From an uncultured Prevotellaceae bacterium (lineage in GTDB: Bacteria; Bacteroidota; Bacteroidia; Bacteroidales; Bacteroidaceae): 61,686 nucleotides of DNA. This document shows, piece by piece, positions 1 through 6,074 of the stretch. Every line of letters begins with the position of its first letter. Position 1 is the stretch's first letter. The DNA is taken from assembly GCA_900314985.1 (NCBI GenBank), contig OMXL01000026.1:1-61686 (forward strand). Reading direction: 5' to 3'. The notes beneath the pieces were generated by a model, which worked only from the letters and a program-made list of their open reading frames with translations, was not told the DNA's origin and did not search any database. The position numbers and the translations under genes were made by a program.

Positions 1-118
1 CAACATAATCTGTTGTCTTAGCCCTCAAAATAAAGAAAATGAGACCACTTAACATTTATTAAGTGCCTTACTCTTGTTTTTATCTTAGAAATCGGAAATG
101 AAAATAAATATCAATTTA

Positions 119-150
119 TTTTGCATTTCACTCGATTTGCACTATCTTTG
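119..150 (+). promoter_or_regulatory. Bacteroidota-type promoter of the TraB/GumN gene
   Basis: TTTTG at 119-123 and TATCTTTG at 143-150 are separated by 19 bp, matching the Bacteroidota -33/-7 form. The predicted transcript start is close to 156, about 38 nt before the chosen ATG at 194. This also argues against a start at 98, which would lie upstream of the promoter. Confidence 0.75.
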
Positions 151-193
151 CAGAATAGTAACTATAAGTATAACAAAACTAACGATCAACGCA

Positions 194-1099
194 ATGAAGA
201 AGACCATTATCACAGCACTATTTCTGAGCATGGCGGCAGTGAACATGTCGGCACAGTTACTCTACAAAATCAGTGGCAAGGGACTTGCGGCACCATCGTA
301 TATCGTGGGGACCTACCATCTGGCACCGAGCTCGTTTGCAGACTCTATTCCCGGCATGCGTAAGGCCATGGCCGACTGTCAGCAGACCTATGGCGAACTG
401 GTAACCAGTCAGATGATCAGTGCCGACAGTACGGCGATGCTCCAGCAGGCTATGATGTTGCCCGACGGTATGACGATTGACAAGGTGCTGTCGGCCGAAG
501 AGATGACACGACTGAACGACTATATGAAAAAGCTGATGGGCATAGATCTGACCAATCCTCTGCTCAAGCAACAGATGGGCAAAATGAGTCCTCAGGGACT
601 GAATACCACGCTGACCATGCTTGGCTTCATGAAGAAGGAAGGTAACGTAAACCCCAACAACCTACTGGACGACTATTTCCAGAAAGAGGCGCTTGCCCAA
701 GGAAAGGGCGTGGGTGGACTGGAAACCATCGAGTTCCAGATTCGTGTCTTGTTCAAGGGCATGACCCTGGAGCGTCAGAAGGAGGGGCTGATGTGTCTGA
801 TTGACAATGCCGACTTCATGGACGAGATGGGCGAAAAGGTGCGTCGCGCCTACTACTCTAAGGATATCATCGCTCTCAAGGAGGCGATGGATACCAAGCT
901 GCACAACAGTTGCGACAGCACACCCGAAGAGGAGGCACAACTGATAGACAACCGTAATGCCGACTGGGCAACCAAGATGCCTGCCATCATGAGCCAGAAG
1001 CCTACCCTCTTTGCCGTTGGTGCCGGTCACCTGCCAGGTCCCAAGGGTGTCCTCAGCCTGCTACGCAATGCCGGCTATCAGGTGGAAGCAGTGAAATAG
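194..1099 (+). CDS. TraB/GumN family exported protein
   Basis: A 301-residue protein with a cleavable signal peptide (MKKTIITALF...NMSAQ, about residues 1-20). It belongs to the TraB/GumN/TIKI superfamily. The paired motifs GTYH near the mature N-terminus and GAGHLPG near the C-terminus are the conserved histidine-bearing loops of that family. TIKI relatives are metalloproteases, but the bacterial substrate is unknown. The ATG at 194 is preferred because the signal peptide begins there and the promoter lies at 119-150; the reading frame stays open upstream to 98. The gene is monocistronic and converges on a nitroreductase gene. Family assignment is firm, function is not. Confidence 0.85.
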   Translation: MKKTIITALFLSMAAVNMSAQLLYKISGKGLAAPSYIVGTYHLAPSSFADSIPGMRKAMADCQQTYGELVTSQMISADSTAMLQQAMMLPDGMTIDKVLSAEEMTRLNDYMKKLMGIDLTNPLLKQQMGKMSPQGLNTTLTMLGFMKKEGNVNPNNLLDDYFQKEALAQGKGVGGLETIEFQIRVLFKGMTLERQKEGLMCLIDNADFMDEMGEKVRRAYYSKDIIALKEAMDTKLHNSCDSTPEEEAQLIDNRNADWATKMPAIMSQKPTLFAVGAGHLPGPKGVLSLLRNAGYQVEAVK

Positions 1100-1108
1100 C
1101 TTTTTATC

Positions 1109-1606
1109 TTACTTCACGATGTCGTCAATGGCCTTGCGGTTCTTGGCCTTCATCTCGTCGGCGGCATAGCCTAAAGGAATAATCACGGCAGGCTCTTCAT
1201 TCTCAGGCATGCCAAACTGCTCCATGCAGAGGTTGGCGTCGAAGTTGCAAACCCAACAGGTTGCCAGTCCCTGCTCCGTAGCAGCCAGACAAAGGTGTTC
1301 CACGGCAATGGCGATGTCAATATCACCATGGCGCTTGCCATCGAAGCGGACCCATTCTTCGTCATGCAGCACAGAGGCAATGATATACATCGGAGCCGAC
1401 TTGAGCCAGTCGCGACGATAGCACTGCGTCAGTTTGGCCTTATCCTCTTCGCTGGTAACAATATGAAACCGCCAGGGCTGCTTGTTGACTGCTGAAGGTG
1501 CAAAGCGCACACACTCCATGATGTAGTCGAGTTTCTCCTTTTCAACACTCGTAGGCTGATAATCCCTACAACTATACCTTGCTTTTGTAAGTTCCAAAAA
1601 GTTCAT
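1109..1606 (-). CDS. Nitroreductase family flavoprotein
   Basis: A 165-residue single-domain nitroreductase, probably FMN-dependent and cytosolic. The N-terminal RYSCRDYQ segment and the PSAVNKQPWRF segment are the usual FMN-phosphate and ring contacts, and GLATCWVCNF is the conserved mid-protein stretch. It has no ferredoxin domain. Such enzymes reduce nitro compounds, quinones or other electrophiles with NAD(P)H; the substrate cannot be read from sequence. It diverges from the peroxidase/OhrR pair, so a shared redox-stress theme is plausible but inferred. A TAAATTTG box (minus strand, 1634-1641) lies just upstream of the ATG. Confidence 0.9.
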   Translation of the reverse strand: MNFLELTKARYSCRDYQPTSVEKEKLDYIMECVRFAPSAVNKQPWRFHIVTSEEDKAKLTQCYRRDWLKSAPMYIIASVLHDEEWVRFDGKRHGDIDIAIAVEHLCLAATEQGLATCWVCNFDANLCMEQFGMPENEEPAVIIPLGYAADEMKAKNRKAIDDIVK

Positions 1607-1757
1607 AGTCTATCTGTTTGTTAAATCTGGGTGCAAATTTACGAAAAAACACGGAATTATGAGTACCTTCGCATAATATTTCTAAGAGTTCCTACTTACT
1701 TACTGAAAAGAACAGACAATATTTTAGTAAGACCAATTCCCTCGAAAAACATAAAAG

Positions 1758-1791
1758 AATCCTCTGTATCATAACGATATAGAGGATTTTT
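1758..1791 (+). terminator. Hairpin with T tract in the nitroreductase/peroxidase intergenic region
   Basis: A 13-bp stem (1758-1770 with 1776-1788, one G:U pair) with a 5-nt loop is followed by TTTTT on the plus strand. No plus-strand gene ends here, since both flanking genes start away from it. It may terminate a short RNA that begins near 1676 (a weak TACCTTCG box at 1664-1671) or act as a barrier for the divergent genes. The rest of the 351-bp gap holds the operators listed separately. Confidence 0.5.
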
Positions 1792-1814
1792 GATAGTATC
1801 CAATTAGTATATAT

Positions 1815-1916
1815 ATCGCGCACGACTTATTGTTAAACAAGCTTAAAGTTTTAGATAAATCGCTTGCGATATAAAATAAACTATTTATCTTTGCACCCAG
1901 AAACATCGCAAACGAT
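1815..1916 (+). promoter_or_regulatory. Promoter with three ATCGCnnRCGAY operator-like sites
   Basis: Three related palindromic 12-mers are visible: ATCGCGCACGAC (1815-1826), ATCGCTTGCGAT (1859-1870, perfect palindrome) and ATCGCAAACGAT (1905-1916). The promoter elements are TTG at 1864-1866 and TATCTTTG at 1886-1893, spaced 19 bp. The middle site covers the -33 element and the last site lies just downstream of the expected transcript start, so a bound dimer would block initiation. The OhrR-type regulator encoded in the same operon is the obvious candidate ligand; this is inference. Confidence 0.6.
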
Positions 1917-1957
1917 ATAAACGGTACAAACAAACACTAATGATAATATTATAAGGT

Positions 1958-2503
1958 ATGGCAAAGATTTATGATTTCAAGGCTCAGACGAGCAGAGGTA
2001 AGGAACTGGATTTCGCTCAGTTCGAGGGTAAGGTACTGCTGATTGTCAACACAGCCAGCAAGTGTGGTTTCACTCCTCAGTTTGCAGGACTGGAGGAACT
2101 GAACCAGAAATACAAGGACAAGGGACTGGTCATTATCGGCTTCCCCTGCAACCAGTTCAAGGAGCAAGACCCCGGTTCTGACGGTCAGATTGAGGAGTTC
2201 TGCCAACTGAACTACGGCGTAACCTTCCAGATTATGAAAAAGGGTGATGTCAATGGTCCAGCTGCCGAACCCATCTTCGAATATCTGAAGGCACAGGCTC
2301 CCACCGAGGAGTATAAGGGTCTGAAGGCTAAAGCTACGCACGCCCTCTTGAAGAAACTCAGCAAGAGTGTAGAGAAAGACAGCGACATCCTTTGGAACTT
2401 CACCAAGTTCCTCATCTCAAAGGACGGTGAGACCATCAAGCGCTATGCGCCCACCACAGAGCCCAAGGACTTTGAGAAGGACGTAGAGGCCATGCTGGCT
2501 TAA
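1958..2503 (+). CDS. Glutathione peroxidase family (thiol peroxidase)
   Basis: A 181-residue thioredoxin-fold peroxidase of the GPx family, predicted cytosolic. The peroxidatic residue is Cys rather than selenocysteine (NTASKCGFTPQ, about residue 37). The supporting Gln-containing FPCNQF and the Trp-containing WNFTKFL motifs complete the usual tetrad. Non-animal Cys-GPx enzymes usually take electrons from thioredoxin. It is followed after 22 bp by an OhrR/MarR regulator, so the pair reads as an organic or lipid peroxide defence operon, controlled from the operator-bearing promoter at 1815-1916. Confidence 0.93.
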   Translation: MAKIYDFKAQTSRGKELDFAQFEGKVLLIVNTASKCGFTPQFAGLEELNQKYKDKGLVIIGFPCNQFKEQDPGSDGQIEEFCQLNYGVTFQIMKKGDVNGPAAEPIFEYLKAQAPTEEYKGLKAKATHALLKKLSKSVEKDSDILWNFTKFLISKDGETIKRYAPTTEPKDFEKDVEAMLA

Positions 2504-2525
2504 TAGAGGACAAAAGTTCAATATT

Positions 2526-2975
2526 ATGCACGCAGAATTACAACTCGACAATCAGATTTGCTTCCGACTCTATACGGCAGCACGACTGGTGACACAGGCC
2601 TATACGCCGATGTTGACAGCGCTGGGCATCACCTATCCACAATACCTCGTACTGATGGTACTGTGGGAGAATGACAACCAGCCTGTCAACGACATTGCCC
2701 GCCGTCTGCTGCTAGAAACAAACACGATTACTCCCCTACTCCAGCGTATGGAGAAACTTGGACTGGTCAGTCGCAAGAAGGGCGAGCAGGACAAGCGCCA
2801 GCAGATAGTGAGTCTGACAGAGGAAGGAAAGGCACTGGAGGAGAAGGCATTTGCCACGATTCCCTCAGGCATGGACCAGCAGCTATCAGCCTGTCCGCTG
2901 AAGCTCGAAGACTATCAGCATCTGGCAGAGGAGCTGGATTCCATCATTGATACATTAAAGAAAGCTTCGTCCTGA
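2526..2975 (+). CDS. OhrR-like MarR family peroxide sensor
   Basis: A 149-residue winged-helix MarR protein. The N-terminal LDNQICFRLYTA places a single reactive-type cysteine (Cys12) where OhrR proteins carry their peroxide-sensing Cys, and YPQYLVLMVLWE is the typical OhrR helix after it. The recognition region (NTITPLLQRMEKLGLVSR) and the wing (KGEQDKRQQ) follow. OhrR repressors release DNA when the cysteine is oxidised by organic hydroperoxides. Here the regulator is the second gene of the peroxidase operon, implying autoregulation through the 1815-1916 sites. Only one clear Cys is seen, so it would be a one-Cys type sensor. Confidence 0.9.
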   Translation: MHAELQLDNQICFRLYTAARLVTQAYTPMLTALGITYPQYLVLMVLWENDNQPVNDIARRLLLETNTITPLLQRMEKLGLVSRKKGEQDKRQQIVSLTEEGKALEEKAFATIPSGMDQQLSACPLKLEDYQHLAEELDSIIDTLKKASS

Positions 2976-3033
2976 TGATGGTACTCGACGTGGTCATGGG
3001 ATAAACCTATCTTGAACAAAAAAACGATATAAA

Positions 3034-3065
3034 TTTGTTTTTTCGCTCAGTTTGCACTACCTTTG
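3034..3065 (+). promoter_or_regulatory. Promoter of the micro-ORF/DUF3822/rsmD unit
   Basis: TTTG at 3034-3037 and TACCTTTG at 3058-3065, spacing 20 bp. Transcription should start near 3071-3073, so the micro-ORF ATG at 3074 would be nearly leaderless. A 12-mer at 3021-3032 resembles one half of the upstream operator sequence but lacks the partner half. Confidence 0.65.
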
Positions 3066-3073
3066 CAAATGAA

Positions 3074-3160
3074 ATGACAAGTATTCACAAAACCAACATC
3101 CTACTGGCACTCGTGGCACTGGCACTGGCTGTGCTGTGTGTGCTGAGCATACTGACATGA
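3074..3160 (+). CDS. Micro-ORF: 28-residue hydrophobic peptide coupled to DUF3822 gene
   Basis: Reads MTSIHKTNILLALVALALAV followed by LCVLSILT and a TGA stop. It is a single predicted membrane span with a short basic N-terminus. It begins a few bases after the expected transcript start and its stop overlaps the next ATG as ATGA (3157-3160), the classic arrangement for translational coupling. It could be a real small membrane protein, or a leader ORF whose translation gates the downstream gene. No family is recognised, and support is positional plus compositional only. Confidence 0.5.
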   Translation: MTSIHKTNILLALVALALAVLCVLSILT

Positions 3161-3948
3161 CGGACAACAGACAGAAACGACTGATTATACGCCTCAGCAG
3201 AGGACGCTTATCGTTTGCTACAACAGACGGTAGCGAGGTACTCTTCGAAGAATATCCGCTGAACAGCAGCATCTCGATGGCTGCCAACCTGCGTGAGGCA
3301 CTACGCACAATGCCCCTGCTGAGCGACGACTTTGAGCGCGTACTGGTGATGGTCGACGCCCCCACACTGATGGTGCCTGCCAACCTCTTCATTGAGGAGG
3401 AGAGCGAAGCACTCTACCATCATGCCTTCACCGGTGATGAACAGTTGCAGGTGATGCATACCGTGCTGCCCGACCTGAATGCCGTGGCACTGTTTGCCAT
3501 ACAGAAAGACCTGCGTAGCGTCATTGCCAACCATTTTGGTGATGTGAGCTATAGTGCCGCAGTGGCTCCCGTCTGGCGCCATCTGCACCAGCGCAGCTAT
3601 ACGGGTCAACACCAGAAGTTGTATGGTTACTTCCACGACCGCAGACTGGAGGTATTCAGCTTCCAGCAAAAACGTTTCAAGTTCTGTAATTCCTTTGCTG
3701 TCAACAATCCTAACGATGCACTCTACTACCTGCTGGCAGGTTGGAAACAACTGTCGCTGGAGGCAGAGCACGACGAGATGTATCTGGTGGGCGACATCAA
3801 TGAGCGCGAGCAGCTGATGGCAGAGGCTCAGCGTTTTGTGAAACACGTCTTCTATATCAATCCCACAGGAGAGTTTAATCGTGCACCAGTCACCCAAATC
3901 AAGGGCATGCCGTACGACCTCATCACCTTATTCGTGAAGGGACGATGA
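3157..3948 (+). CDS. DUF3822 family protein
   Basis: A 263-residue Bacteroidota protein of the DUF3822 type: an acidic, soluble protein with alternating beta strands reminiscent of an actin-like ATPase fold (SFATTDGSEVLFEEYPL near the N-terminus). No signal peptide and no catalytic motif that I can name. The ATG at 3157 is chosen over the frame opening at 3136 because it overlaps the stop of the micro-ORF. The gene is followed directly by rsmD through a heptad repeat array, and in this phylum DUF3822 and rsmD commonly sit together, so a role linked to ribosome assembly is conceivable but unproven. Confidence 0.75.
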   Translation: MTDNRQKRLIIRLSRGRLSFATTDGSEVLFEEYPLNSSISMAANLREALRTMPLLSDDFERVLVMVDAPTLMVPANLFIEEESEALYHHAFTGDEQLQVMHTVLPDLNAVALFAIQKDLRSVIANHFGDVSYSAAVAPVWRHLHQRSYTGQHQKLYGYFHDRRLEVFSFQQKRFKFCNSFAVNNPNDALYYLLAGWKQLSLEAEHDEMYLVGDINEREQLMAEAQRFVKHVFYINPTGEFNRAPVTQIKGMPYDLITLFVKGR

Positions 3949-4027
3949 ACGTTGAACGTTGAACGTTGAACATTGAACATTGAACGTTGAACATTGAACA
4001 TTGAACGTTGAACATTGAAAGTGGAAA
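3944..4027 (+). repeat. Heptad array (RTTGAAC)12 between DUF3822 and rsmD genes
   Basis: Twelve consecutive 7-bp units, from GATGAAC to GTGGAAA, mostly GTTGAAC or ATTGAAC. The stop codon of the upstream gene (TGA, 3946-3948) is part of the first unit and rsmD starts 3 nt after the last, so the array is the whole intercistronic spacer. It is one of about twenty period-7 arrays in the window. Confidence 0.9.
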
Positions 4028-4030
4028 GTT

Positions 4031-4582
4031 ATGAGAATAATCACAGGAAAATATAAGGGTCGTCATTTCGATATCCCACGCACGTTCAAGGCACGTCCTA
4101 CGACGGACTTTGCCAAGGAGAACATCTTCAACGTGCTGGTGCAGTATATAGACTTCGAAGGTGCCACCGCCCTCGACCTTTTCTCTGGTACGGGCAGCAT
4201 CTCGCTGGAGCTGTTGTCGCGTGGCTGCAGCCAGGTGGTCAGCGTAGAGATGGACCGCGACCATCACCGCTTCATCCAGGAGTGTGTGAAAAAGTTGGGT
4301 GGTGAAGGCATCATCCCCATCCGCGGCGATGTCTTCCGCTTTGTCAAGAGTTGCAAGCAACAGTACGACCTGATCTTTGCCGACCCGCCCTATGCCTTGA
4401 AGGAGTTACCCCAGATTCCCGACCTGATTATCGAGAAGCAACTGCTGAAAGAGGATGGTATCTTTGTCTTTGAACACGGCAAAGACTATGACTTCTCTGG
4501 GCATCCCAACTTTGTGGAACACCGTAGCTATGGCAGCGTGAACTTCTCGCTTTTTAGAGCAACGGCGACATCAGGCGAGTAA
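4031..4582 (+). CDS. rsmD: 16S rRNA (guanine(966)-N(2))-methyltransferase RsmD
   Basis: A 183-residue class I SAM-dependent methyltransferase. The cofactor loop LDLFSGTGSISLE follows an N-terminal RIITGKYKGRHFDIP segment that is diagnostic of RsmD, and the catalytic DPPY motif (FADPPYALKE) marks an N6/N2 amino-methyltransferase. The enzyme modifies G966 of 16S rRNA in the 30S subunit. Length is normal. The last 29 bp overlap, tail to tail, with the cardiolipin synthase gene on the other strand. Confidence 0.95.
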   Translation: MRIITGKYKGRHFDIPRTFKARPTTDFAKENIFNVLVQYIDFEGATALDLFSGTGSISLELLSRGCSQVVSVEMDRDHHRFIQECVKKLGGEGIIPIRGDVFRFVKSCKQQYDLIFADPPYALKELPQIPDLIIEKQLLKEDGIFVFEHGKDYDFSGHPNFVEHRSYGSVNFSLFRATATSGE

Positions 4583-5990
4583 GCGACTCCAACAGGCGCG
4601 CCCCAAAGCGGGGAGCTATACGGTCGGGCAAGTCGCCCAATTCCACGCTCTGTTTCTGGTCGTCCAAGAACACCTTTTTCATTCTTAGCGCCATGCCCTC
4701 ATCATAGACGAAGGCATTGACCTCGAAGTTGTTCTCAAAGGAACGAATATCGAGGTTGGTAGAGCCACAGGTGGACAGCGTGTCGTCTGTGACCAGTGTC
4801 TTGGCATGCATGAATCCTGCCTCGTAAAGATAAATCTTAGCACCTGCCTCGTGCAACTCACGCAGATAAGAGCGTGATGCCCAGTCAGTGAAGAGAGCGT
4901 CGGAATGCAGAGGACAGATGATGCGCACATCGACGCCACCCACCGCTGCCGTCTTCAAAGCAAAGAGTACGGGTTCGTTGGGCAGGAAATAGGGTGTCTC
5001 GATATAGACATAGCGACGAGCCGCCAAGATGGTGCGCACATAACCCTGCATAATCTCAGGATAATGCTCCGTAGGACCACTGGTCACCACCTGTACCACG
5101 CAGTTGTTGACGACAAGTTGTTTGTCGCTGTCAATAGGCGGATAGTATTGGCGGTCGCTGATGAGCGTACGATCAACAAAGTACCAGTCGACAAGGAAGG
5201 CGCGCTGCAAGGCATAGACGGCGCCACCCGTCAGACGCCACATCGTATCGCGCCACGGCTGCGTACCAGTACCCTTCACATAGCGCAGGGCGACATTCAT
5301 GCCTCCCACATAGCCTACACGACCGTCGATAACGATAATCTTGCGGTGGTCGCGGTAGTTGGCCTTAGAAGTAAACGACGGGAAGTGTACCGGCAGGAAG
5401 GGAGCAACCTCCACACCAGCATCGCGCAACCGCTCAAAGAAGCGATGGCTCACCTTCCAACAACCCACATCATCGTATATCAGACGAACCTCCACGCCCT
5501 GACGGGCCTTGGCGATCAGTGCATCAGCAACCAACCGACCTAAGGCGTCATCATCGATGATATACAGGTCAAGATGGATATGATGGTGGGCCTCAGCAAT
5601 ATCTTTCAGCAGTTCAGGGAAGAAGGCATAGCCATCGGTAATAATGTCAATCTTATTGTTCTTGAAGGGCAGTGCCATGCTCTGGTTGATAAACAGGTCA
5701 ACCAACTGGCGCTGACGTTCCGGCACGCGGAAGTCTTCCTGTTCCACAAAATTCAGCATCGAACGCTTCGTCAACTGATCCATCGAACGCTGGCTGACCA
5801 TACGTTCCCTACGATGATTGATGCCAAAGAAAAGATAGAAGACGATACCGACAACAGGCACAAAGAAGATCACCAGTGCCCACGCCATTGTCTTGGCAGG
5901 CTGCCGGTTGTCCATGATGACATGAATGATAGTTGCTGCTATCAGAATCCATGCCAGCGATACACCTATTATATATAGTAATCCTCCCAC
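4554..5990 (-). CDS. cls: Cardiolipin synthase (phospholipase D family)
   Basis: A 478-residue inner-membrane enzyme that condenses phosphatidylglycerol into cardiolipin. Two N-terminal membrane spans (about residues 3-22 and 34-55) precede two PLD domains with HKD motifs, HRKIIVIDG around residue 220 and HAKTLVTDD around residue 400. The start is a GTG at 5988-5990 that places the first membrane span correctly; no better ATG exists upstream. The gene lies downstream of dnaG on the same strand, separated only by a heptad array. Confidence 0.93.
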   Translation of the reverse strand: MGGLLYIIGVSLAWILIAATIIHVIMDNRQPAKTMAWALVIFFVPVVGIVFYLFFGINHRRERMVSQRSMDQLTKRSMLNFVEQEDFRVPERQRQLVDLFINQSMALPFKNNKIDIITDGYAFFPELLKDIAEAHHHIHLDLYIIDDDALGRLVADALIAKARQGVEVRLIYDDVGCWKVSHRFFERLRDAGVEVAPFLPVHFPSFTSKANYRDHRKIIVIDGRVGYVGGMNVALRYVKGTGTQPWRDTMWRLTGGAVYALQRAFLVDWYFVDRTLISDRQYYPPIDSDKQLVVNNCVVQVVTSGPTEHYPEIMQGYVRTILAARRYVYIETPYFLPNEPVLFALKTAAVGGVDVRIICPLHSDALFTDWASRSYLRELHEAGAKIYLYEAGFMHAKTLVTDDTLSTCGSTNLDIRSFENNFEVNAFVYDEGMALRMKKVFLDDQKQSVELGDLPDRIAPRFGARLLESLTRLMSPLL

Positions 5991-5997
5991 CTTTTAT

Positions 5998-6074
5998 CTT
6001 TGAACTTTGAGCTTTGAACTTTGAGCTTTGAACTTTGAACTTTGAGCTTTGAACTTTGAACTTTCAACTTTCCA
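5998..6074 (-). repeat. Heptad array (CTTTGAR)11 between dnaG and cls
   Basis: Eleven 7-bp units (CTTTGAA, CTTTGAG, ending CTTTCAA, CTTTCCA). It starts exactly after the dnaG stop codon (6075-6077 on the plus strand) and ends 7 bp before the cls start codon, so it forms the entire intercistronic gap. Confidence 0.9.

Noticed and set aside
98-193. Upstream extension of the TraB/GumN protein (start at 98)
   Set aside because: It lies across the predicted promoter and would place 32 extra residues before a good signal peptide.
1676-1791. Small RNA between the nitroreductase and peroxidase genes
   Set aside because: A hairpin with T tract is present, but the upstream box (TACCTTCG) deviates from the promoter form and has no -33 element. 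Not strong enough to list as an RNA gene.
3021-3032. Fourth operator copy upstream of the micro-ORF
   Set aside because: Only a half site (AACGATAT) is present and it lacks the ATCGC partner. Kept only as a remark in the promoter entry.
3944-4027. Possible CRISPR array
   Set aside because: Units are 7 bp, contiguous and without spacers, so it is a tandem repeat. The other heptad tracts fail for the same reason.
4554-4582. Identical 29-bp convergent gene overlaps (rsmD/cls and the PorE-like gene/DUF5056)
   Set aside because: Both overlaps are 29 bp, but the sequences are unrelated, so the equal length is most likely coincidence.
4905-5543. 212-codon plus-strand frame opposite cls
   Set aside because: It is antisense to a well-supported cardiolipin synthase. 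Its composition follows that gene; no family or promoter. Similar shadow frames opposite other genes were dropped for the same reason.
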